Under the pieces are notes generated by a model. The model was not told the DNA's origin, made no database searches, and was given only the letters and a program-made list of their open reading frames with translations. From the NCBI RefSeq assembly GCF_026914265.1, contig NC_069138.1:34588598-34652597 (forward strand): a stretch of DNA of 64,000 nt. The letters run 5' to 3'. The position numbers were made by a program, and so were the translations under genes. This DNA comes from Mya arenaria. Its lineage: Eukaryota > Mollusca > Bivalvia > Myida > Myidae. Shown here piece after piece: positions 1-11,360 of the stretch. The number at the start of each line of letters is the position of its first letter. Within the stretch, counting starts at the first letter, position 1.

Positions 1-109
1 ATGTTGCAAATCAAATATGAACGCATACCAAAATATCCTCGATTAATAGTATTGCATTTGCAGCTTCAACTATGTGCAATATCTTGCTTACGAGCGTGTC
101 CTGGCCAGC

Positions 110-3100
110 ATGTGCATTGTTCTGCCGATTTTTGTATTCGCAATGGTTGTTACCGAGTTTGGAAAAAATGCCTTCATCGAAAAAAGTAAGGTTTTGTTCG
201 CAGTACGAATACTTGCTTTTTGCTCCTTGTTTCTGGATTCACCATTGTGTACTTCATCCGATTCCATCTCATTGATATTCGAATAAATGCATTATGTAAA
301 TCCGACTATAATGCGGCGTACCGCATTTTCCATTGTAAAAGCATTACTTAACTGAGTTTCTCCACGATCTCTTGACTCAAGGCAGAGTAGTTGACCACGA
401 CTCTTCGCCAGTTTTTGGTCAAGACTTTCCATCCGGAGTTGGCCAAGACTATCCAGCAGATGTTAGCCAAGACATTCCGGCAGATGATGGCCAAGAAATT
501 CAGAAAGTATTTAGCCAATACCCAACAACAGTAAATGGTCATGACTTTACACCCGGAGATGGCCGAGACTTTCCGCCAGTTATTGGTCAAGACTTTTCAC
601 CAGGAGATGGCCGAGACTTTCCGCCGGTTGATGTCAAAGACTTTCCGTTAGTTATTGGTCAAGACATTAAAATGGAGGATGAAGAGGCGAATCTATCAAT
701 AATAAACATGGAGAAATCAGTAACAAAGGGTGAGTTGATGTTACATGTCGACGAATACAACGTTCACCATGATTTAAATATGAATGTTGATAGTATTGAC
801 AATAGTTTCAATAAAAACATTCGAAAGTGTGCAATAACATGCTATCTACTTAAAGAAAACAATATAATTGAGAAACAAGTCAATCAGGGTGAGCAAATGT
901 AACATGTATACAACAACCGCGTTCAAAAATACTTTAATACGGAAATATATAGTTTTTACTACTTCTTTTTAAAGTGACACTCTTATTCAAAATCAATACA
1001 TACACATGTGAAACAAACATCATTTTTGACCGATAAACCTTTAACTACTTACTAATTAATGCATTTATGGTAAATATTAATTACTGATAACAAGATTGTA
1101 ACCGTATATGTAATAGCAGAAAGCGCAAAAATATTAAATGATTGGTGAATGCTAAAAGTTTTACTGTGATCTACTATAGTCTCATATGGTAGAAATACCG
1201 TGTTTTATGCTGATTTCTTTCAAATTTATTTCGGTATCCTTCATAAGAACCACTTTTTTCGACATTTATTCATCCTTTTTTGAATATTAAAGCAAAATTA
1301 TTAATTGCGGTAAATCTTACTTGTGAGTAAGAGTGCATCTTTAATGAAGTGGGCTTTTTTGCAATTCCATGCAGTTTACTTAAAGAAAACAATAAATTAA
1401 AGAATATTTTCTTATAAAATCGATTTTGATAACTAAAATTAAAACTGTCTCGTCTCAATAATTATCGTAGTAGTGGAGTGGGGCAAAAAAGGCTGATCAT
1501 TCCAAAGGTATAACTAAAAGCTGACGGTGTAAATCATGCTAGAAATTCAATGTTAATGTTTAAATTGTGGTACGGTTTCATATAAAGAATGATAGTTTGA
1601 AAATATCGAAAAGCATTACAAGAATGCGTTTTGAAATATACAGTTGGCCAAGACCTTACGCCAGATGTTGGCAAAAACTTTACGTCAATTGCTGGACAGA
1701 AAAGGGGGGAGAAAGCTGGGGCTGAGGCTGATCCATCAATTAGAAATATTATAATAAAGAAAAAAAATGGAAAAGGTGAGCTAATGTTACATGTTTACAT
1801 AGGATGCGTTAAGGATGACATAAGTACAAATGTGTATATTTTTATTGATATATTTTGTACCCTGCAATAGCTTGTTCGTATTTAAAGCACATTCTCAGTT
1901 ATAAAGATATAATAAACGGCTAACGGTGTAGATACTTGTAGAAATGAACCGTTAATATTTTATTGTGACACGGTTTGAATAAAAGAAGGATGGTTATTAA
2001 AGATATCGAAAAGAGTATTCAAAGAATTCGATTTTAAAAATATACACAAACTAAGCATATATATTTTAAATACAAACTTAGCAAGGTTTTTCTTCATTCT
2101 AGGCACTCAAGGCAAAGAAACTGAAAAAGTATTTTCGTTAGAAGTCGGTACAGACTATCCGCCAGTTATTGTCAAGAAAAGGGAGGAGACAGTGGCTGAT
2201 CTATCAATACAAAAGATAAATAAAACAGTTCGAAAGGGTTAGTAAATGTCTCATCGTCATGTATACAAATGTTGCTTTCAAGATACTTTAAATACAAAGT
2301 TGGATATTTTCTCTCGCATCTTCCAATTATACATTTAGTTGACTGCAATTGTACGTTGCAATTTTAAGGAATTCAAAGTAATAAAGATATAACTAAAGGC
2401 TAGGTGTAAACAAATGTAGAAATGAACTGTTAATATTTCATTATGACACGGTTTGAATAAAAGAATGACGGTCATTGAAAATATCGAAAAAGATTAATAT
2501 TCGAAGAAATCGTTTTTAAAATATGCCCATATTAAACAAATATAATTTTATATAATATCTTAGTAAAGTTTTTCTCCGTTCTATGCACTCAAGGCAAAGA
2601 AATCAAAAAAGATTTTCCGTCAGTAGATGGTCAGGACTATTCGCCAATTGTTGACAAAGACATTACGCCAGTTCTTGGCAAGAAAATGGGGGAGAAAGAG
2701 GCTGAACCATCAATTCAAAATATAGATAAAAGAGTTCGAAAGGGTGAGTAAATGTAACATGGTCATGTATACAAAAGTTGCTTTCAAGATGCTTTAAATA
2801 CAAATGTCTTTAATATTCCTCTTGCATCTGTTATTAATATATTTTGTTCCATGCAACTGCATGCCACATATGTAAATAACAATATCAGTTACAAAGATAT
2901 AACTAAAGGCTAATGGTGTTAATGAGTGTAGAAATGAACAGTAATTTTTTAAAATTTTATTATGACACGGTTTGAAAAAAAGGAAGATGGTTATGGAAAA
3001 TATAGAAAAGATTATTCAAATAATTCATATTTAGAAATAGGCACACAATAAACAAATATATAATTTATATAATATCTTAGTTAAGTTTTTCTTCGTTCTA

Positions 3101-6100
3101 GGCACTCAAGGCAAAGAAATTGAAAACAAATTTCCGTCAGTAGTTGGTCAGGTCTATTCGCCAATTGTTGGCAAAGACATTACGCCAGTTGTTGGCAAGA
3201 AAATGGAGGAGAAAGAGGTTGATCTATCAATAATGAAGATAGATAAAGAAGTTCGAAAGGGTAAGGAAATTTTACATGTATACAAAGAAGGCGTTCAGTA
3301 TGATTAAATTACAAATGTTGATATATATTTTGAGTCTTTAATGGATACCTCTAGTTTTCTGTAACTGCGCATTGCATATTTAAAGAACATTGCAAACTAA
3401 AAAACATCATTTCCAAATAAAACAAGGTGTTTTAAAAGTAAACTGAAGACCGTCTCGTCCGAATTTTAATCGAATATCAATCCATCATATGCATCATGCA
3501 TCAAAGTATACCTTAGGTGTTTGGTAAAAAAAGTAAATACGCATGTATTGTTACGCATTTTAACAATGAATACCTGGCATGTGATGAAATAGTAAATACT
3601 TCTCAGGTCGCTCAAAATTGAGACGACACATTTTGAAAGGTGTGACTTACTTCAATGATATAATGAATAAAATACAAGTAATATAGCCATACAAACGTGT
3701 TTTCTAGACTTTACCGCGCGAGGCCTGAACAAGATTCGCGACTTGGGTCGGTACGATCTGCTGGATCAGCAGGGATGTAAGAAGCGACTCCCGGAAGCAT
3801 TAATCATTGGTAAGATACGAAACGTTGGGTGACCACATTGTGCACATAACATACATTTCTTAGGTATGGAAATGGTAATTATTCGGTCCATTTATTGCTG
3901 TTTTCCACACATTAGCATTAATTTCTTACACATGGGCCTCTACCAACGACTGTCAGGAATCATGATTTGTGAATCGTCTCGTGTTGAACGATAAATACTG
4001 ATCATAAACGACTCGTCTTGAACAAGATGGCAATGCTCCTCGAGATTTTCCCAAAACTACAACATTACTACATGTATATTGAAAACTTGTACCACGAATT
4101 TGAGGATGGGAGTGGCGTGGTACTCCCCTCGAGGTTGTATGTTCTAGCGCTACCATGGATACATTTTCTTGACCCCTCAAAAAAGGCATGAGTGCGGGTT
4201 TCTACCCAGGAAACGGTCTCGCGATTCATATCAGCTAAAGCTTCACCCAGTGTCGAGCTTAAAAAATAAGTATTAACTAAGTAATAGCTAGACATGAAGT
4301 TAAATATCAATGATAAAGAATGTGTGGAGAGAATGTAGCGAAAAGCCCTAATCATCTCAATCATTTGTACATTATTTAGTTCATCTTTCTGTATTAAATT
4401 ACAACCTCATCGGCAGATACATTGTCAACGCAAAATTAGACACAGGGAGTGTGTGATGCATTAGTAGCAGTAGTCGGACTTTTAAACCCTACGCGAAAGT
4501 TTAAATTCTTCATGATTCTGGTACTTAATGATTGTCTAGCTACAATTTCATTGGTTTAAAATGGAAGTTGTAGTAGTATATAAGCTAGTACCATGAATCA
4601 CCGTTTTTGAGAACATTAACTGAATATCATTAAAGGTTACAATAATCATAACAATGGCTCATTTGAGTGATCCACATTTTGAGTGAAGTTGCCATGGCCC
4701 TACAGGTTTATTATACAATGTATCTCAAGTTTTTGGTGTTTATTGTACATTCTGGTCTGAAACGTACAACTGAAGGGATCATTAAGGTTACAAAGTGGCG
4801 TAATACACCCTTTTCTGAGCCACATTCAACGAGAAAACGAGGATTTATTTTACCTACACATGGTGTTGTCGGGTTTTCATTGTATAATGTATTGTATAAA
4901 TACCTTTACTACTGCTTTAACCTTAAGAATTCGTGAAGGTGGCAAATTGTTGCTCAACACCCGAAATTAGACCATACTTATTATCGCAGTACATTTTAAA
5001 CGAGTTATCGATGTTTAACTGTATGCCAACAATCGCACATTGTTCCACTTTAGGAATCATGAAGGGTGGTACAGAGGCGTTCTCAACATTTCTCGCACTG
5101 AACACAAAGGTGGCCATGTCATTGAACACTGCAACTACGATGTTTTTCACATCAAACTATAATCGAGGCCCGTCATGGTACAGAGACCAGATGGTGTGCA
5201 GCACTGGAGATCAGGTTGGTCGTTTCGAATTTTAAAGTTTGTTACTATATCTATTAAGTTGTTGTTGTTCTTACTTTTTGATATAAATTTAAAATAAGAA
5301 AATAAGAGTGGTAATACTTGAACAAATTTTTTGATGCCGATAATGAAGTGTTATTATTTTAAAGAATATAATCGTAAAGAAAATGAAACTGTTTGTAGGT
5401 AAAGCGTAGGTTAAACTTGTTTCATGTGTCTTTGAGAAACTAACATGACCGATTGTATGTGATCTTATCTTAGATAACCATCGAGAAAGCTCCCCAGTAT
5501 ATGCCCGCACCTTCGGCTCCAATGCGCGTGTACAGGATGAACCCAGACATGAAACTGATTGTCCTGGTACGGGATCCTATTGCACGTGCAGTGTCACATT
5601 ATCTTCAGGTGTGTACATTATGTAATGTTTCTTATAATCCTGATACCTCGATCAAGCGTACATATGCATATAGAGCATCTAATTAGCACATTTTAATATG
5701 AACCTTTTTGGGATGCAGCCGTTCCCATCCTAATTGAATTATAAAAAGAAATTGGACAAAAAATGGCGGCCATGTTTGACGCCATCTTGAAAGGCCCCAT
5801 CATTTCTAATTGCAACATGTGTTTTTCTTAAGTTCAGCTAATTACGATATTATAGTTTGAGCATATATACCAACCGGTTTATGTCGGAAACAGGCCAAAA
5901 GCCCCCGTCCGTTTGGAGCATGATAAAAGTTCCACTATTTTCAGATACTATGTCATCACACTTTAATTCAAATTCCTCCACTTTATATCATGTATTTGAA
6001 TATCATGCAGATGCAGCACGCACATCCTGGCCTAATTGGAGGTAGATCATTCGAGCAGCACGTTTTTGATGCGAACGGCAACGTAAATGGTCAATCACCG

Positions 6101-6844
6101 TTTATAGAACTATCCAGGTTTGCGGATTTAAAATGTCTTTTCTTATTACAACGAAAACTATAAATACACATGGAAAACAAACAATTTCGTAAATTAACCG
6201 ATGTCATAATAGTGATAATGCAATACGCATATAAATACCGTTGCTGACTTGATAGCTATGTCATTCGAAAGCAAGAATAATCACAAACAACTATTTGAAG
6301 GTCATAGATTCCGTCAAATGAAAGCAAGTTGAAACTAAACGGCACTGGCATTTAACGGCAAGCAGTGACATTAAACGAATACATTAAGAATGGTCGAGGC
6401 CTGTTTTTAGTTGAGGCGGTTAAATATTTTATACGTAATGATTAGAACATATAGAAGAGGAAACAGAATTGATATTAGAATACAACTATAGATTTATATT
6501 AAAGGTACGCATCGCTGCTCCAAAACTGGCTTGAATACTTCCACAAGAAGCAAATCCATATCGTCGATGGAGACAGATTCAAAGATCACCAGGTTGAGGT
6601 GTTAGCGGAGACTGAAGACTTTCTAGGAATAGAACGCCAGATCACGGCAGATAGGTTTATATTTAACGAGGAGAAGGGGTTTTACTGTTTGAAATCCCTT
6701 CAGGGAGACGAGATATGCTTGGGGGACGGAAAAGGGAGGACCCACCCCCCTCTTAAAAGTTCAGACTATCATAAATTAAGGGAATATTTTAGACCATATA
6801 ATGAGAGATTCTTTCAGCAATTTGATAAACGGTATAATTGGTGA
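110..6844 (+). CDS. HS3ST-like membrane sulfotransferase, copy 1 (11 coding exons)
   Basis: The product resembles heparan-sulfate glucosamine 3-O-sulfotransferases, Golgi type II enzymes that use PAPS. Exons: 110-185, 382-729, 1644-1775, 2112-2237, 2594-2743, 3111-3260, 3708-3809, 5054-5214, 5474-5608, 6011-6117, 6505-6844. They sum to 1827 nt, 608 codons plus stop, with all phases matching. The start is the Met in ASMCIVLPIFVFAMVV, because the same frame has stops just upstream; a TTGCAG acceptor at 58-63 suggests an earlier 5' exon. Order: signal anchor (about residues 1-20), octapeptide stem (to about 327), then the sulfotransferase domain with KRLPEALIIGIMKGGT (5' PAPS loop), EKAPQY, LVRDPIARAVSHY (3' PAPS site) and the two-Cys loop GFYCL...CLGDGKGRTHP. 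The family's catalytic EVHFFD is replaced by TTMFFT. Family assignment is strong by motif memory; activity and substrate are unknown. Confidence 0.88.
382..3260 (+). repeat. Five tandem symmetric stem exons of HS3ST-like copy 1
   Basis: Exons at 382-729, 1644-1775, 2112-2237, 2594-2743 and 3111-3260 are 348, 132, 126, 150 and 150 nt. All are multiples of three and all start and end in phase 1. Four begin after the same ACTCAAG acceptor, and most end in a conserved ATCAAT...AAAG segment followed by a GTGAG-type donor. The introns between them also match: a block reading like TATGACACGGTTTGAATAAA then GGTCATTGAAAATATCG recurs after each exon. Exon plus intron was therefore duplicated, with spacing of about 470-520 bp. 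The third exon has a weaker GTTAGT donor. Because every exon is symmetric, any of them could be skipped without a frame change; alternative splicing is inference. Confidence 0.85.
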
Positions 6845-8180
6845 TTGAATGGATCCGTTTAGTGATAAAACGATTATCGAGTACAATCGATAAATCGTCG
6901 CTGACAATGTAATGTCGGCGAAAATCGATAGTGGTTGTCCAAAATCGATGTCGCTAATGTTACTTCCGGTATTTACGTATCTTTTTGTAATGCGGTAACG
7001 GCTTACATGTACTTGATGCGGTTTGCATCATTTTGAATCTGATAAATGTGTTTTGTTGTAATGTTCGTTCGTGAAGTTATTAAAGTCATTACAAGTCCAT
7101 GGACATTTATTAACTGCTTCGATAAGCAAGACTATAGTATCACACTTAAGGACTCCAGGTTAAACTATTTAAATGATCATGATGATACTATATATAAGAA
7201 TGTATTCCCAAATTATATTATGAACTTTCGATTATGGCCCGATAGTAAATCGAATTGCTTCGTCCGATTCGATTCGATTATCGATAGCAATTGGAGTCCG
7301 ATTTTCAAACACCATATCCGTTGTATTACGATGTATAAATGAGCTTTTCATTTCACATTTATGCGATACCGTTACACAGGTTACGGTTGATGTCTGGAAA
7401 CAAACCCATTTAAACCTCCGCATGTCCAGAGCTTTTCTTTGATACATCCTCGATTATTTCGGGAGGTTTTACGAGAAATACGCATAGATCCGAAGTCAAT
7501 AGGTTATTACATTAATTACAATAGGAATCCACGTATCAACAGTCGAGGCTCAGTGGTGGCTATGGGGGTGATTTGATGTTTGGCTTCTTTATGCACTGAC
7601 GTTTAAAGTTATGTTCATATTATTATCGCTCACTTACATATATTTCTTTGTCATTCTTTGTCATTCATGTAATATATAGATAGATAACAATTTCATTAAA
7701 CGACTTAAATGCAATTAAATATCATTCGTATCTCTAAACCTGCTATTTACCCTAAAAGAACTCGCATCTTTCAGAAGAGAATTTTGTATAAAGCCACCAG
7801 GTTATTTGGCTGTGAATAATGCTCAACACGTAAAAAATGTAAAACAAACGTGTGTAAAGGAATTATTGCTTGGTTGTTATCGAAAAGATTAAATAACTTG
7901 TCATATTTGAGATATGGACGCATTTTGAATGGATATTTTTGAACTTGAGACTCTTGTCTTCTTTGAGTATGTACAGTTCATAAATGTTAACATCATTTTT
8001 TACACTTATATGGTATTTCTTTCATATGCATTGTATTCAAGTTTTCGTTGTATCCTCCTTGATATGTGTTAAATGGAAGAAATGTTCACAGCGTAGTTCC
8101 AAAAGAGTATCGGATTATGTTAAGATATGTGACAAATAGTTCATGTGCTTTTTGTTAAACACTTGCATGAAAAAATACTC
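6845..8180. other. 3' flank of HS3ST-like copy 1, no gene seen
   Basis: AT-rich sequence after the stop codon. Short frames here have no recognisable domain, no family motif and no supporting splice pattern. It includes simple GATTCGATTCGATT runs near 7250-7280. I see no RNA gene. Confidence 0.6.
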
Positions 8181-8490
8181 ATGCAATTGCATCAGATTTA
8201 TAGCATATGTATGATAAAATAATCCGTAAAATTGCATCAGATTAATAGCATATGTATGATAAAATAATCCGTAAAATTGCATCAGATTTATAGCATATGT
8301 ATGATAAAATAATCCGTAAAATTGCATCAGATGTATAGCATATGAATGCTAAAATAGTCATTAAAATTGCATCAGATTTATAGCATATGAATGCTAAAAT
8401 AGTCATTAAAATTGCATCAGATTTATAGCATATGAATGCTAAAATAGTCATTAAAATTGCATCAGATTTATAGCATATGTATGAAAAAAT
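8181..8490. repeat. 45-bp minisatellite, about 6.5 copies
   Basis: The unit reads AAAATTGCATCAGATTTATA then GCATATGTATGATAAAATAATCCGT. Two subtypes occur: early units carry TATGATAAAATAATCCG, later units carry AATGCTAAAATAGTCATT. The subtypes are blocked rather than interspersed, which suggests stepwise amplification. As 45 is divisible by three the array stays open on the minus strand, but this is not coding. Confidence 0.95.
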
Positions 8491-8743
8491 TAAACTTAAC
8501 TTCTTATTAAATCAACATGTGTTTCGTCCCACGATTACATGATTGAATCGGGAAGGCATCATTGTACTAACAGAACAGATATAATTTGTACTTATTGCAA
8601 CATGAATGTCATTGAAAATGAATATCATTCCCTTCTAGTATGTTCCAAGTATAATAATTTAAGGGAAGAAAACTTTAAATCTTAGTTCTCCCATTGCTCT
8701 ACAAAAATCATTACTGACATGTCATCAGATTCTAGAATAATAA

Positions 8744-8889
8744 TATCTGTCATGTGTTCCCTTCCGGATAGAAAAATCCGACCCGAGGGCACCTGGGTTG
8801 CCAGGTAACGAGGCTTGTCGAGTTACCGGCTACGCAGCGTGCCCGAAGGTCGGATTTTTCTATCCGGAACGGGAACACATGATAGATAT
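8744..8889. mobile_element. Foldback MITE with about 48-bp arms
   Basis: The left arm ATCTGTCATGTGTTCCCTTC continues through CGGATAGAAAAATCCGACC to GAGGGCAC. The right arm is its near-perfect reverse complement. The centre (about 50 bp) contains GGTAAC and GTTACC, so a second, inner stem is possible. The whole unit could fold into one hairpin. It has no coding capacity and looks like a non-autonomous DNA transposon. The superfamily is not resolved because I cannot fix a clear target-site duplication. Confidence 0.8.
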
Positions 8890-9320
8890 ATTTTCTAGCA
8901 TACCTTAAATTCTATTTTTGGTGAAGAAAATGTATAATAAAACTCATTTTTGTTCATTCACCAATAAGCGCGTGCGATGATGTTTACTGACGTCATGACG
9001 CGCAGTAATTTGTATTCACTGCATACGTCAATAAGTTCCTTCGATATCAAGTCTTTTAAGGGTTATTTTGTTTTGTTATGAAGATACATTTTTGTAAAGT
9101 TAATGTTTATGGTACTCATCTATTGAAAACATTTTTGTAAAGTTAATGTTTATGGTACTCATTTATTGAAAACTCATAATTATGGTTACTTAAAATATAT
9201 AATAAAAGAAATAAAAAGTATTACGTCACAGCGCGTGACTCATCTGGCATGGGGGATGCCTGGATGGAATTTTCCAGCACGGCTGACGTCGCCTATCCGG
9301 TGTGCTAGAAAACCTTATCA
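8890..9320. repeat. Possible TIR element with internal 49-bp duplication
   Basis: TTTTCTAGCATACC near 8891 is matched in inverted orientation by GGTGTGCTAGAAAA near 9299-9313, suggesting a roughly 420-bp inverted-repeat element directly abutting the foldback MITE. Inside it, the segment CATTTTTGTAAAGTTAATGT and following bases to TATTGAAAAC occurs twice in tandem at about 9086-9173. The boundaries are tentative. Confidence 0.45.
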
Positions 9321-11200
9321 AAACAAAAGTATATTAATATACGCATTTATTTGAAGATAACGAACCATATAAGATGGTAATAACTGACATTTTACTCATA
9401 TGTTTGAAAATATGCAAAATGTCCCTATTGACCATGTTTCAGCTTTTTGCGACAATGTGATGTATACTCTATGTTTGGTATGAATGTTGTTAACATTTAA
9501 TGCTGATTTTTTATGTATGCTTGTATGTATGTATAAGTGTATATTCGTACAATACTGTTTTGGAAATAAATATAAATAATGCATTGGTTCTTTTTAATCC
9601 GTAAGCGGTGTTTTTCGATTTGGTAAATCTATAGCCATTTAATACAAGATGATATGGGCTGAAACAAACCTGTTCTCATTATTGGAAATAAGACAAAAGA
9701 CAATCTCATGAAAATGTAAAATCCCAAGTACATTGGTCGTATTGTTAATTTTGTTGATTGAATTGGATTGAAATTTGTATTTTTAAAGTGTGTTTGAGAA
9801 ACCTTTGAAAATTAGAATACTAAAATGTGTATTGAAGATACTTTGAGCTGGATTTTGACTCTAAATTATGCTATAAATAGAATCTCAAATCCGTGTTGAT
9901 TTAATTGACCGCGCTCATATGTTAAACATGGTTGATTTTGTATGGGTATCAGGATGTTTCGCACCCAATTATACTGTTAATATTCTTCTACTTCGTTCAT
10001 TCTTTTTCTAAATCTAAAAATAAACTCCATCTGTACAAATTGTATTGAAATGTATTTTGTTGCCTTTGGCACTATGTAAGATTAACTCATATAAAACTTT
10101 AGTCATTATAAAGTTATTTTAGGAGAATATATTTAGTTTGTTTCCTTACCTTAAGGACCCCATATTAAAAAGAAAGGTAGGTGAAGATTTCATCACTGAT
10201 GTTCGATCTTAGATACGATCTCAATTATTGTTTTGTAAGCATTGTCAACAGCTATGTATAATTTTCAATATTACATGCACACACCCTGCAGCTATTTTAT
10301 AGTTTATTAATAATTCATTTTAATTATTCTTAACATGGTTTGTACATGAATTTATATATTCATAACACAAATATGCCTTGTAGTGGACTATTTAGAACGT
10401 GGTAAGTATAATGTACTATCTGGCGGGGTTGTAGTCCCAAAAGAGTTGAATATAGGATATTTACCAGTACAGGGAGGTTTAAATATATGTTTAAAACTGT
10501 TTTATGTATATGTACACTTGTTTTGGATCTGTTTTGGATCCTTTAAATGTATTGTTTTAGTTTTTGCTGGGCGGACACGAAGGTATTGATTGAGTGTATC
10601 TGAACTGATTAAAATAGAAGTGTATGACCTCGAGCCTTAACATGAATGCAGAGGGCGACACAATCGCGAAACCTGTGTGTAAATATAATAATATGGTGTA
10701 ATATACTGCCAAAATCAGAGGGGAAATCAATTTTGTATCAAAGAAGGTCAAGCCAAAGAAAATTCTTTGGACCCCAAAATAGGTTAAATATTTTAGAGTG
10801 GCCATGTGCTTATGGTGCCTATTTATCGGGTCATCATGGAACTTATTTAAAATGATTGTCCTTATGAATCTTCATCAAGTTAAATATGAGTTACAAAATA
10901 GGTAATAATGTCACTCAAACAAATAACTTAAGATGATGATAACGCAGCAACACAATATCATAGCGTGTGTAGTGCCGAGCATACTACACATTGAACAGTA
11001 TATTCCTTTTATGATAATCTCTAAGTCTGGTGCTTCCTTATCGAACAATTCCTATGAAGTCAGTAGAGACAATCAATACTCCTGAAATTGACGGCAAAAT
11101 AATACCTAGATGTTTTCATGTCAATTTGAACATTGTCAGTTCATGTTTGGCCGCTCTGCAGTTCGTATAGACCGTGATGAAAATTTGTGCCAAGTTATTT
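9321..11200. other. Spacer between the two HS3ST-like genes
   Basis: About 1.9 kb of AT-rich DNA. No exon or RNA gene is recognised. A short segment near 10795-10830 (AGAGTGGCCATGTG, TTATGGTGCCTAT) recurs at about 13873-13900 inside an intron of copy 2, so it is an interspersed repeat fragment. The promoter and any 5' noncoding exon of copy 2 should lie in its distal part. Confidence 0.5.
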
Positions 11201-11360
11201 TAGTATGCAATGGTTTGAGGACACTCTGATAATATTGCAAATCAACACTTTATACTCGTATACAGGACGCATTCAAAGACCAAATGTTTTCGATAAATGG
11301 TATTGCCCTTGCAGCTTCAACGATGTGAAATGCCTTGCCTACAAACAGTTCCTGACTAGC

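Noticed and set aside
8115-8451. Minus-strand frames with repeated MQFYGLFYHTYAINL-like peptides
   Set aside because: They are a by-product of the 45-bp minisatellite, whose unit is divisible by three. No start context, domain or splice partner.
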